DNA from: Bacteroidales bacterium
GTDB taxonomy: Bacteria; Bacteroidota; Bacteroidia; Bacteroidales; M50B96
Direction: 5' to 3'
Length of the DNA stretch: 54,243 nucleotides
NCBI GenBank assembly: GCA_021740905.1
Contig: JAIOYV010000046.1
Span: 1 to 54,243 of the forward strand
The notes beneath the pieces were generated by a model that saw only the letters and a program-made list of their open reading frames with translations, searched no databases and was not told where the DNA came from. The position numbers were made by a program, and so were the translations under genes. Below are positions 34,634 through 44,679 of this stretch, piece by piece. Each line of letters opens with the position of its first letter. Position 1 is the stretch's first letter.

Positions 34634-37600
34634 ATGAAAACAGTTATTAAGAGCTTTAAAGTATTGATTCTGTGTGTTATAGTTTTTACTAATAATATTC
34701 TTACAGCACAGGAACTTGAGATTAGCATTGAAAAACAAGATGTAAGTTATGCTCTTGATACGCTTGGAGCAATTGACTTAAGTGTTACAGGAGGGACTTC
34801 CCCATACACTTTTCATTGGGGGGATTCTAAAACCGGTTCACGCAGGGAATTTCTTCCTGTGGGTGAATATAAGGTTACTGTTTCTGATGACTCAGAACCC
34901 CCTTTGGAAGAAGAAATCACTATTCCAATTTATTCCGATATAGATTGGAAAAAATTGGAAAATGCGACCTACAATGGTGGAGAATTACTCAAAACTACTT
35001 CGGATTTGTGGAACAGTGGTGGGTTTTCCTGGAGTAAGATAGAACATAAAGGGTTTGTTCAAACTGTGTATGACAGTGAAAAATTTTGGGCATTGGGCTT
35101 ATCATATACAGATGTAAATGCATTTGCATTATCTATAGATTATAGTATTGTAATGACCCCAACTATTGTTCGGTTCTTTGAAAAAGACCGGCTATTAGGT
35201 GGGATAGCCCCTGAAACGGGTGATGTATATAAAATTGAACGTGATGAACAGCAAATTAATTTCATTGTGAATGAAATAATCCTTTTTACTTGTGATGCCA
35301 CCGAAGAACCTTTATACGTGGATGTGTCAATTCGCGACCAAAATAAAAGTATCGGACAATTAAAGTTTCTCGCTTCGGATGGTGGCACTTCGTTTCTACT
35401 AACTACAAATACACCTTCTAATCTCACACCTGATGTAGCTGCATTAATGAAATTCGTAGATATCCCTGTCGGTTTATATACAGGGACACCAAATATCACT
35501 ATCCCAATTCATGAAATATCAGAAAATGGCGTAACAATTCCTATACAACTACAATACCATTCCAATGGGATCAAGGTTGAACAAATTGCCTCCAGGGTTG
35601 GACTTGGTTGGGCATTGATTGCCGGAGGTAATATTTCACGGGTTGTTCGGGGAATACCTGATGAAAGATTTGATTGGTCATGGCTAAAATATGGCCGATT
35701 TCACATTAGTAGTTTTATTAATAATACCCCAATTTCAAATGAAGATATGCTTACTGCCGGTTTACAAGGATTTGATTACAAACCAGACATCTTTTATTTT
35801 AGCATTCCCGGATACTCTGGAAAATTCGTATTTAACGAAGACGGTATTATAAGCCTTATCCCTAAACAAAACCTTAATATTGAATATGGATATTCATTAT
35901 CAGGATTAGGTTCCGATTACATTAGATATTTTATTATTTATGATGACAAAGGAAATAAATATCGTTTTGGAAAATATGAAACCTCACAAACCGTTGTTCA
36001 ATCAAGGGAAACAACAGAGCAAGATTATATGGGTCAAAGTCCGTACGAATTTACTTCAATTGATAATAATTTCAAGGAATATACGTCCTCATGGCATTTA
36101 ACTAGTATTGAATTTCCAAATTCCACTGAATCTATTACATTTGAATATGAACCTGAGAAATACTATCAGTATCTAAATACAGAAGAGAAATTCTTTTATG
36201 CTGAACCGAACTCCACATATAGCTACTCTGATAGGATGAATAAGATGCAAACTCTTCAACTTATAAATGGATGGCGTCTAAGTAAAATCACATATTCACA
36301 AGGAGTAATTGAATTTCTCGAAAGTGCTAATGTCAGGGAAGATTTGAATGACAAACAATATGGAATGCCATGTACCTCATGTACAGGTAGTTTTGCATTG
36401 GATGAAATAGAGGTGTATAATACACAAGGTGATTTAGTTAAAGATTTTCAATTGGATACTGAATATTTCATATCACCACCTGATTATCCTGATCCTTATA
36501 ACGTCTATACAGGATTTACGAAAAGACTTAAATTGGAAAAAGTTTATGAACAGGTAAATGGAGTGTCTAATTATTCTTTTGAGTATTGGAAAGGCGATGA
36601 TCCTGAAGATTCTAACTATCCATACCTAATGCCCCGGTTAAACTCTGAAGAACAGGATTTCTGGGGTTATTACAATGGCAACGGTGCCAATAATTTGAAA
36701 CCAAATTTTTTTGTTTACGAAAATGATGTTAACAATCCATATTACAAGAGTATATATTCCATATTTGAGCGCCCTAGTTCGACATATGATGTACATGTTG
36801 ATGATGGTGCCGACCGGGGGGCTAATGATCTAGCAAAGATTGGAATACTTGAACGGATAAATTATCCTACAGGAGGATATACGAAATTTGAGTATGAACT
36901 TAACAACTTTGAATTGATTACTGAGGATGAAATGTCTGAGGGCGTTCATTCTGGTGGAGGACTTCGAATAAATAAGATAACAAGCAGCGACGGTATAGAT
37001 TCAGATAAAGACATTATTAGGGAATTTGAATATACATCAACATTCACTGGAAATACATCAGGAAGGGTCGTGTCGATACCCGATTTCTTTAAATATAGTT
37101 ATATTAATGCTGTGAATGGTTCAACACAAGAGCCAAATATTACTAATAAAGAGATACAAGATAGAAAAACTATAAGGTACTCAGATTCACAGCGGATAAT
37201 AGAAACAACCGGAGGTTCCGTCGTTGGCTACATAGAAGTGACCGAAAAAAACCTGGGAAATGGAAAAACTGTATCATCCTTTTCTTTTCCAGGCGAAGTT
37301 GGAGAAGTAGAAGAGCTTTATTCTTCATTCGATACTCAACATGAATATCCACTCTTTTATGCACAAAATAGGGAACAATGGTTATACAATGAATTTAATG
37401 CCACCCCGTATTACCAAGGCGAAACTATGTATGACAACTTTCCTTACCTTGCTACATCAGATATCGATAATCACAGAGGAAATCTAATTTACCGTACAAC
37501 CTATAACGAATCGGGGGCTCCTCTAAAAGAAGAGGAATTTGAATATATAACTACTTATTTCGAGAGAATATTTGAGGTTGATTGTCAGTTGTTTCATACT

Positions 37601-39055
37601 GATTACTTCCCTTTTGTAATTTATTGTAATAGTCCTAGCTGTATAGGTCCAACTCTTCTTCAAGAAGATTTAATGTTTTATGATATACGATGGGGTAGTA
37701 ATTTTTTAGTTTCATCTTATAATTACCTTAGTAAGAAATCCGAACGAGTCAATGATATTGATAATCCTGGTGAGTTTTTTGAGACTGTTACTGAATATGA
37801 TTATTCATATTATTGGACAGATTATTTTTACTCAGATCATATTGAAATGGATGACGATTTTCACATTATGTTTAATGACTACTTTGAAGTAGGTTTATTA
37901 GAATCACAAACAAGTATTATTGGTAATGACATTTACAGAACAGAGCTACATTATCCATACTCTGTTTTTAACTATTCATGGCCCTGGAATGTTCTTGTAA
38001 CTCCCCCGGAAATTTTTTCTTTATTTTATGAAAAGAAAATCATCGGACTTCCTATGGAAGTTGTTGATATTAAAAATAACATGGTTATTAGCTCATCAAT
38101 TCAATCTTCAAGGATTGAACATGACCCAGAATCCGGGAATGATTTTTTGCTTCCAGACAAAAAGTTTGTTTTAGAAATATCTAATCCAATTCCAGAAGTT
38201 GATTATCAACACTATAAATTTGATCATATATTCTTTAACAACAACCCAACCCAGGTGGAGGATGCTTTTGTCCTGGATGAATACATGGAAATTAAATCCA
38301 ATTATGATTTATATGATGTTGCAACTGGGAATCTCATGCAAACCCACGATGAGAACAATATATACTCCTCTATTTTATGGGGATATAATTCTACCCTTCC
38401 AATAGCAATTATTACAAATGCGAAGGTCACAAACGAAGCATTAGGCAATGAGGCTAGTTTTTGTGGTTTTGAATATGAAGGAGTAGATCAAGTGGCAGAC
38501 AATCAATTTTGGAATTATCCAAATACTGAGATTATTACAGATCCGGAATTTGCACATACAGGCGAACGTTGCCTGAAGGTGACCGGCAGTCAGTTTTCAA
38601 CACAAAAGACATTTATACCTGATGATATAAATAGAAGATTTGTTTTTTCTGCTTGGGTAAAAACAGATCCTGGTTTTACTGGTAATTTTGCAATTGGAAA
38701 CGAATTTAATAATTCGGCAGGATGGGCTATGACTAATATTGGAGACACTGATGGAGAATGGATTTATGTTGAGAGAATAATCTCCATTCCACCCAATCTA
38801 GGGTATACAGAAGTAAGTTGTTGGTCTGTATGTTATACAACTCAGCATTATTATATTGATGATATCAGGTTTCATCCTGTTGATGCCGAGATGATCACTT
38901 ATACACACAAACCTTTGGTTGGAGTAACTTCAAAAACCGATGCAAATAACATCACAACCTACTATGAATATGACGATTACCGTAGGTTGGAGATCACAAA
39001 AGACCATGAAGGCAATATTTTGGGGAAAAATATCTACAAATACATAAACGAATAA
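34634..39055 (+). CDS. Large RHS-locus shell protein with SprB-like and ligand-binding domains
   Basis: 1473 residues with a signal peptide. Residues 25-100 form an SprB-like repeat (VTGGTSPYTFHWGD, LPVGEYKVTVSD), and 100-260 a beta-sandwich-like region. About 280-360 (VGLYTGTPNITIPIHEI, IPIQLQYHSNGIKVEQIAS, GWALIAGGNISRVVRG) is the start typical of Bacteroidota RHS-associated shell proteins, followed by a long YD-type beta array. Near the C-terminus a carbohydrate-binding-like module (HTGERCLKVTG...FVFSAWVKTD...YIDDIRF) precedes a last RHS strand (TYYEYDDYRRLEITKD). No T9SS sorting domain is present. It is followed 11 bases later by the second RHS gene. Confidence 0.8.
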   Translation: MKTVIKSFKVLILCVIVFTNNILTAQELEISIEKQDVSYALDTLGAIDLSVTGGTSPYTFHWGDSKTGSRREFLPVGEYKVTVSDDSEPPLEEEITIPIYSDIDWKKLENATYNGGELLKTTSDLWNSGGFSWSKIEHKGFVQTVYDSEKFWALGLSYTDVNAFALSIDYSIVMTPTIVRFFEKDRLLGGIAPETGDVYKIERDEQQINFIVNEIILFTCDATEEPLYVDVSIRDQNKSIGQLKFLASDGGTSFLLTTNTPSNLTPDVAALMKFVDIPVGLYTGTPNITIPIHEISENGVTIPIQLQYHSNGIKVEQIASRVGLGWALIAGGNISRVVRGIPDERFDWSWLKYGRFHISSFINNTPISNEDMLTAGLQGFDYKPDIFYFSIPGYSGKFVFNEDGIISLIPKQNLNIEYGYSLSGLGSDYIRYFIIYDDKGNKYRFGKYETSQTVVQSRETTEQDYMGQSPYEFTSIDNNFKEYTSSWHLTSIEFPNSTESITFEYEPEKYYQYLNTEEKFFYAEPNSTYSYSDRMNKMQTLQLINGWRLSKITYSQGVIEFLESANVREDLNDKQYGMPCTSCTGSFALDEIEVYNTQGDLVKDFQLDTEYFISPPDYPDPYNVYTGFTKRLKLEKVYEQVNGVSNYSFEYWKGDDPEDSNYPYLMPRLNSEEQDFWGYYNGNGANNLKPNFFVYENDVNNPYYKSIYSIFERPSSTYDVHVDDGADRGANDLAKIGILERINYPTGGYTKFEYELNNFELITEDEMSEGVHSGGGLRINKITSSDGIDSDKDIIREFEYTSTFTGNTSGRVVSIPDFFKYSYINAVNGSTQEPNITNKEIQDRKTIRYSDSQRIIETTGGSVVGYIEVTEKNLGNGKTVSSFSFPGEVGEVEELYSSFDTQHEYPLFYAQNREQWLYNEFNATPYYQGETMYDNFPYLATSDIDNHRGNLIYRTTYNESGAPLKEEEFEYITTYFERIFEVDCQLFHTDYFPFVIYCNSPSCIGPTLLQEDLMFYDIRWGSNFLVSSYNYLSKKSERVNDIDNPGEFFETVTEYDYSYYWTDYFYSDHIEMDDDFHIMFNDYFEVGLLESQTSIIGNDIYRTELHYPYSVFNYSWPWNVLVTPPEIFSLFYEKKIIGLPMEVVDIKNNMVISSSIQSSRIEHDPESGNDFLLPDKKFVLEISNPIPEVDYQHYKFDHIFFNNNPTQVEDAFVLDEYMEIKSNYDLYDVATGNLMQTHDENNIYSSILWGYNSTLPIAIITNAKVTNEALGNEASFCGFEYEGVDQVADNQFWNYPNTEIITDPEFAHTGERCLKVTGSQFSTQKTFIPDDINRRFVFSAWVKTDPGFTGNFAIGNEFNNSAGWAMTNIGDTDGEWIYVERIISIPPNLGYTEVSCWSVCYTTQHYYIDDIRFHPVDAEMITYTHKPLVGVTSKTDANNITTYYEYDDYRRLEITKDHEGNILGKNIYKYINE

Positions 39056-39066
39056 TTCCTATAACC

Positions 39067-42000
39067 ATGAAAAATAGAAATTTAAAATATAATATCATGT
39101 TAGTTATATTGCTAACAGCGATTACGGGAATGACACAGACACTTGATGGGAATCTTGTTAAAACAACTATAGCACGAAGCCCGGTTAAAACTGAGACAGA
39201 CCTTGATAACCTGCTCCCCGAAAAGAAAAATATTTCTGTCAGTTATTTTGATGGACTGGGAAGAAAGGATCAGACAATTATTCAAAAAGCAAGCCCATTG
39301 GGCAATGATATTATCCAACCGGTGTATTACGACGAATTTGGAAGAAACTCCAAAATGCACCTTCCCTATACAGACGGGCAGCAAAGCGGGGAATACCGGG
39401 AACATGCATGGCTATATAGCGAATACTTTTATTCGAACCCACCCGACCGGATAGCTAAATCCTATCACAGTTATTGGAGAAATTATTATGACAATTCTCC
39501 TTTAAATAGGGTAGCGGAAGAAAAACCAAATGGCCAGTTTTGGTATTCACATAAGATTAAGCATAATTTAAAAGTTAATACGTTGGCCGAAGAAATAAAA
39601 AAAATTAAATGTGCTGATTCGAACTTTCCGGTGACCTTAGGTATATCTTCCGGTATACATTACGCAACTGGAGAACTGATTATAAATGAAACAATTGATG
39701 AAGATGGGAACACTGTAAAAGAATACATTAATAAAAAAGGGCAGGTAATATTAAAAAAGACAGATTTGACTGCGACGTATTATGTGTATGATGATTTTGG
39801 ATTACTTAGAGCCGTTATCCCACCCCTTGCAGTTAACGAATTAATAAATCAAGGGTGGTTCTTTTGGGGAGCAATGTTGGATTTAATATATTATTATGAT
39901 TATGACCAGAGACACCGATTAATACAAAAGAAAATTCCCGGCTCCGACGGCTATGTTTCTATGGTTTATGACAAGCGAGACAGACTTGTGTTGACACAAG
40001 ATGGTAATTTACGGGAAAATGATGAATGGCTATTTTTTAAGTATGATGCTTTGAACCGTCCTACAATATCAGGTATTTATAAATTACCAAATTGTACTAC
40101 CCAAGTCGGTATGCAAACAAATCTAGATAATTTTTATAGTGCTCATCCTGATTCTTATTTCGAAGAACCTACGGATGTTGCTTTCACAACATATTGGGGA
40201 TATACCAACCAATCATTTCCTAATGTGGATCCAATTACCGGAAATGGTGAGTTTTATACAGTCACCTATTACGATGATTATGATTATAATTTCGATGGCA
40301 CAGACGATGTACAATACACTGTGGATACTGACATAAACTCACTGCCGTTCTACCGCTTAAAAGGAAAAATAACAGGCCAGAGGGTAAGGATACTCAATGA
40401 TGGTTTTGATTTTGACTGGGAGTTGACCAGTACTTTTTATGACGACCGTAGCAGGGCGATCCAAACCAAGAAAGCCTATTTGGTTGGTAGTACCACAAAT
40501 TCTATTACTGATTACATTTTGTCCTCCACTGAATATGATTTTGTCGGACAGGCAATAAAATCAAAAACAAGTTATTCATTCATTGCCCCTATGACTTTCT
40601 CAGAAGATATTATCGAACGTTTTGAATATGACCCACAGGGTAGATTGCTCCGGGCGTACCATAAGATTAACAACCAGGATGAAATACTGATGACAGAAAA
40701 TTCATACAACGAAATTGGCCAACTGGTTGAAAAGAATTTACACCACACGGTAAATACTTGTGGCGACCCGATTGGCCCATTTCAATCGGTTGATTATTCC
40801 TACAATATCCGAGGTTGGCTTACCCATATTAATAATGAAGATTTATCAGACGATAGTTTTATTAATGGATGTCAATATAATCCAAGTCAAAAAACACAAT
40901 CCTATTTGGTAGGGCAATACAGATCATGTGATATTGCCGGAATACAAGTTTCATTTTCAGAACAATTGATGCCCGAAGGCCATTCCATTATTTTTGCCAC
41001 CATTGAAGATGTAAAAAGCAAGAATGTCCGCAATCTCATCGATACAACAGACAGCCCTTTCACAGGCAATGCCAGCAGGACAATAAGCCTTGTAAGAAAC
41101 GATGTGGTTTCGACAACAGCTTATGCCGAGGTTAAATCGATACTAACTGAAACAATAGTAATTTCTCTTAGTAGTTTTAACCTATCAAAAGAGGATTTTG
41201 AAGGAGACATTGTTGCTTTATATGATGAAATTGAGGAAGACATCCATAGTGCCGGATTGACAAATCAGGAAGTGATGGATAATATAAACAGAGTAATATA
41301 TGATTTCTATGACGAAGACTTTAAAGAAAACAATGGATACTATGTTTATCAGGATGCCGAACTATACCTTGATGGAATTTCTTTCGAGCTGAAACATGAA
41401 CTTGACTCGGCGACCGAGCAAATAGTTTTAGAGACCAGTATTGACCAAAGCATTCAAGATTCACGGGAGACTAATTATTTTGAGTTTACTGACAGAAAAG
41501 TGATTAAAGAAAGGCTACTTGGAGCCACTGACTCCAACTTTGACAATCTGTTGCTAAACATCAACAGCCCTGTAAGTGTTTCTTACACAAATCTTGAAGT
41601 AGACCTTGACGCACCGGAAACTTCATTATCTGGGATAAGTAGTGATATTTATGCAGGCATGGCAATTGAATATACGGGGAATATAGATCCTTGTGATATG
41701 CTTTGCGTTGCAGAGGAGGTTGTGGGATTTGTTATTAACCAAAACAACCAGCAAGCCCTTACGAATGACGATGACAACGATTTGTTTGGGATGGAAATAT
41801 TATACAACGAACCTTTCAATGGCTACCCAAATTATGAACAAAAGGGCAATGGCAATATAGCAGCAATAAAATGGAGCAGCCATCATTTCAATGATGGAAA
41901 AAGAGCTTATGGATTTAATTATGACAACATAAACAGGCTGACTACATCTACATTTAGAAGAGAGGGTGCCACAGATTATGTGCTTGACCAGGGGTATTAT

Positions 42001-43509
42001 GACACAAGATACCAATACGATAAAAATGGGAATATTGAGGAATTGGAAAGAGAAGGTTTTATTGGTATTATACCGATAAATATTGATTACCTCTTTTACT
42101 CCTATTCGGGCAACCAGCTTCAAGCAGTTGATGATATAAGTACGGGGGACAATGTTGGTTTCGTGGACAATGCAGAATTGACCACAGAATACTTTTACGA
42201 TGCCAATGGAAATCTTACCGAGGATAAAAACAAAAGAATAACAAGTATTGAGTACAACCATTTAAACCTGCCTAAGAAAATAGAATTTGCGGCTGGGAGC
42301 TCAAGTATAAACAGGATTGAATATATTTACAATGCCTTGGGTGAGAAAGTTTTTAAGAAGACAACGAAAATCCAGCCTGTGATAGATGATATATCAATGA
42401 AATATTATTTAGGTGGAATTGAGCTATACACTGAAATCTCAAATCCTGGTAATTGGATAGAGACCATCCATACCCCCGAAGGGAGGCTTGTCCCTTCAGC
42501 TACACAAGGAGAATTTGATTACGAATATTACCTGAAAGACCATTTGGGAAATATCCGAGTTGTCTTTAGTACTACAAGTATGTCAAGTGGCTATCCCGCC
42601 GTTGTAATGGAAGACCATTATTATCCTTTTGGATTACAGATGGGCCAATTACATTATGACAATCCAGCATTTGGCAACAGTCAATACAAATACAACGGCA
42701 AAGAACTCCAGGACGACGCATTCGATACCGACGGAATTAATGGCATAGATACCAAACTGGATTGGTATGATTATGGGGCTAGGATGTATGACCCGACAAT
42801 CGGTAGGTGGCAGGTTGTTGACCCAATGGCTAACAATGCCTATGGTTGGTCTCCTTATAATGCAATGTGGTGTAATCCGATTTTAAATACTGATCCAGAC
42901 GGAAGATGGGCGGATAAGTTTGAATATACTTTTAACGAAGAAAGCGGAGCATATGAATTTACAAACAGAGTAGCTGAAGCAGGGCCTCATTATGCTGTTG
43001 TTATTGATCAATCAGGCGAACAAGTATCTGGTAGATTTTATTTCAGTGATCAGGAAATTGTAGAGCAAGATTATAAAACTGGTGCAATGAATAAATTTAA
43101 TCTTGATTACGAAAATATAATTTATAGCCCAGCCCTTGAGAATGTAATGGAAATATCTGGGGTCAACAATCCCGACAATGGTTTCTGGTATGCAAAAGAG
43201 GAAAGTCCACAAAAAGGCAAAATGGACTATGCGACGAAGTATTTAAAAGATAATACTGTATATGCAAGAGGGATGTATGTTTATAATAAGGGAGATTTTG
43301 GAAATTATCTTTGGGGACAAGGCATGCATCGACTCGGTATTGGACTTGAAATGTCTATGTTTGGGGCACAAGTCAATAACTGGAAAGATTGGATTTGGGA
43401 AGGTTTGGGAATAAAATCATCGGTAGGTAAGTCAAATTACGGAGGAGTTGAATTTTGGGATAGTGATGCTGATCAGGGAGCTATAATGTGGGGTTGGTAT
43501 AATTATTAA
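39067..43509 (+). CDS. RHS-repeat protein with DUF6443 front, RHS core and candidate C-terminal toxin
   Basis: 1480 residues. Residues 40-110 match the DUF6443-type front (ISVSYFDGLGRKDQTIIQKAS, YYDEFGRNSKMHLPY). YD repeats follow. Residues about 600-900 are an unusual insertion between NIRGWLTHINNEDLS and DNDLFGMEI. The RHS core is at about 1150-1280 (YYLKDHLGNIRVVFS; YDYGARMYDPTIGRWQVVDP; WCNPILNTDPDGR). The last 200 residues have no RHS pattern and contain KGDFGNYLWGQGMHRLGI and DSDADQGAIMWGWYNY, which resemble polymorphic toxin type 44. The gene for a small lipoprotein starts 4 bases later. Confidence 0.85.
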   Translation: MKNRNLKYNIMLVILLTAITGMTQTLDGNLVKTTIARSPVKTETDLDNLLPEKKNISVSYFDGLGRKDQTIIQKASPLGNDIIQPVYYDEFGRNSKMHLPYTDGQQSGEYREHAWLYSEYFYSNPPDRIAKSYHSYWRNYYDNSPLNRVAEEKPNGQFWYSHKIKHNLKVNTLAEEIKKIKCADSNFPVTLGISSGIHYATGELIINETIDEDGNTVKEYINKKGQVILKKTDLTATYYVYDDFGLLRAVIPPLAVNELINQGWFFWGAMLDLIYYYDYDQRHRLIQKKIPGSDGYVSMVYDKRDRLVLTQDGNLRENDEWLFFKYDALNRPTISGIYKLPNCTTQVGMQTNLDNFYSAHPDSYFEEPTDVAFTTYWGYTNQSFPNVDPITGNGEFYTVTYYDDYDYNFDGTDDVQYTVDTDINSLPFYRLKGKITGQRVRILNDGFDFDWELTSTFYDDRSRAIQTKKAYLVGSTTNSITDYILSSTEYDFVGQAIKSKTSYSFIAPMTFSEDIIERFEYDPQGRLLRAYHKINNQDEILMTENSYNEIGQLVEKNLHHTVNTCGDPIGPFQSVDYSYNIRGWLTHINNEDLSDDSFINGCQYNPSQKTQSYLVGQYRSCDIAGIQVSFSEQLMPEGHSIIFATIEDVKSKNVRNLIDTTDSPFTGNASRTISLVRNDVVSTTAYAEVKSILTETIVISLSSFNLSKEDFEGDIVALYDEIEEDIHSAGLTNQEVMDNINRVIYDFYDEDFKENNGYYVYQDAELYLDGISFELKHELDSATEQIVLETSIDQSIQDSRETNYFEFTDRKVIKERLLGATDSNFDNLLLNINSPVSVSYTNLEVDLDAPETSLSGISSDIYAGMAIEYTGNIDPCDMLCVAEEVVGFVINQNNQQALTNDDDNDLFGMEILYNEPFNGYPNYEQKGNGNIAAIKWSSHHFNDGKRAYGFNYDNINRLTTSTFRREGATDYVLDQGYYDTRYQYDKNGNIEELEREGFIGIIPINIDYLFYSYSGNQLQAVDDISTGDNVGFVDNAELTTEYFYDANGNLTEDKNKRITSIEYNHLNLPKKIEFAAGSSSINRIEYIYNALGEKVFKKTTKIQPVIDDISMKYYLGGIELYTEISNPGNWIETIHTPEGRLVPSATQGEFDYEYYLKDHLGNIRVVFSTTSMSSGYPAVVMEDHYYPFGLQMGQLHYDNPAFGNSQYKYNGKELQDDAFDTDGINGIDTKLDWYDYGARMYDPTIGRWQVVDPMANNAYGWSPYNAMWCNPILNTDPDGRWADKFEYTFNEESGAYEFTNRVAEAGPHYAVVIDQSGEQVSGRFYFSDQEIVEQDYKTGAMNKFNLDYENIIYSPALENVMEISGVNNPDNGFWYAKEESPQKGKMDYATKYLKDNTVYARGMYVYNKGDFGNYLWGQGMHRLGIGLEMSMFGAQVNNWKDWIWEGLGIKSSVGKSNYGGVEFWDSDADQGAIMWGWYNY

Positions 43510-43513
43510 GGAT

Positions 43514-44140
43514 ATGATTAGATTTTTATCAATATTACTGATTTTGGTTTCATGTAGTGAAATTAAGGTTGACTATAATTTACTTGCAAAAGAAAAAGGG
43601 GATGATCTTATAAATTCTTTTCAGAATTATCTTTTATATTACTATTCCGGTGATATTACAGTTGAATATTACTGTGACAGGAAATTGATTGACATGAACG
43701 ACTTAGAACGCAGATGTAAGGATTTTTTGACTATTAAAGAAGACGTTGCTATGGTGTTTGTTGATTTTAAAACAGAAGGGGATAGTTTAATAATAAAATC
43801 AATAAACGATCATTCTTTTATTGATTATAAAAATCAATTTTTGGAAAATCCTTTTCTGGAAAACTTCAGTCCTGATAGCCTGTCAGTATTGCTGAATAAG
43901 TTTTATAAATATAATTTTATCCGAGTAGAAGGAGAGAACTACAGAAGCGAAGAGTATATTAGTTTTAAGTTTGAAAGTGCAAATAAATACTACAATACCT
44001 TGATGTATGTAATGGATAAACAAAAGGTAAAACCTAATAAAGTATGGTTTAAATTTTTGTCATCTGATAAAGTAAAAAACATTACAGATAATTGGTATTA
44101 CTTTAATTTTAAAGATTTAGAGGATTTCGACTATCATTAA
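43514..44140 (+). CDS. Candidate lipoprotein immunity protein for the RHS toxin
   Basis: 208 residues, family not recognised. The start MIRFLSILLILVSCSEI has a lipobox (LVSC), so the mature protein would be membrane-anchored in the periplasm or at the outer membrane. The rest is acidic and rich in Tyr, Phe, Lys and Asn, mixed alpha/beta. It begins 4 bases after the RHS gene stop and is the last gene before an intergenic gap, exactly where polymorphic toxin loci place the immunity gene. A periplasmic immunity protein would imply a periplasmic toxin target. Function is inferred from position. Confidence 0.55.
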   Translation: MIRFLSILLILVSCSEIKVDYNLLAKEKGDDLINSFQNYLLYYYSGDITVEYYCDRKLIDMNDLERRCKDFLTIKEDVAMVFVDFKTEGDSLIIKSINDHSFIDYKNQFLENPFLENFSPDSLSVLLNKFYKYNFIRVEGENYRSEEYISFKFESANKYYNTLMYVMDKQKVKPNKVWFKFLSSDKVKNITDNWYYFNFKDLEDFDYH

Positions 44141-44266
44141 TTCTGTAGGGGGCTCTTTTTGGTGTCTTTATTCAGACTGATTACAGTAACCGTAGGGTTG
44201 TATCGTGTGGTTTAGTAGATGATTAAACTTTTAGTTTAGTTTGTATAATGATTGAAACATATTACC

Positions 44267-44674
44267 ATGCTAAAGATTAATAAAAAACTTAAAGCGTTTA
44301 CCCTTTCAGAACTCTTAGTAGTTCTGGTAATTATAGGTATTCTTGTCCTTCTTGCCTTGCCAATCCTCATGCCCTTAATCGCAAGAGCCAAAGCCACGGA
44401 GGCTCAATTGCAATTAAAACATGCCTACACTTTAGAAAAAAGCCATTTTTACTTACATTCAAAGTATTCGAACGATTTGGAGGAAATTGGCTTTGAGCAG
44501 GAAAAATTGGTCACAGAAGATGGCACAGCCAATTATCTTATCGAAATCGTAAATTCGGATATGAATACATTTACAGTAAGGGCTACGGCTGTGGCCGATT
44601 TCGATGGGGATGGGAATTTTAATGTGTGGGAGATTGACCAGGATAAGAAGCTGGTTGAGAAGGTAAAGGATTAA
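44267..44674 (+). CDS. Type IV pilin/pseudopilin (major-type prepilin)
   Basis: 135 residues from ATG 44267 (an in-frame TTG at 44252 is less likely). The leader MLKINKKLKA is followed by FTLSELLVVLVIIGILVLL: cleavage after Ala, mature Phe1 and Glu5, as in type IV prepilins. The rest has a helix (AKATEAQLQLKHAYTLEKSHFYLHSKY) and a DFDGDGNFNVWE loop like the calcium-binding ends of GspG-like pseudopilins. It is followed 5 bases later by a prepilin peptidase gene. Confidence 0.93.
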   Translation: MLKINKKLKAFTLSELLVVLVIIGILVLLALPILMPLIARAKATEAQLQLKHAYTLEKSHFYLHSKYSNDLEEIGFEQEKLVTEDGTANYLIEIVNSDMNTFTVRATAVADFDGDGNFNVWEIDQDKKLVEKVKD

Positions 44675-44679
44675 AGTCC

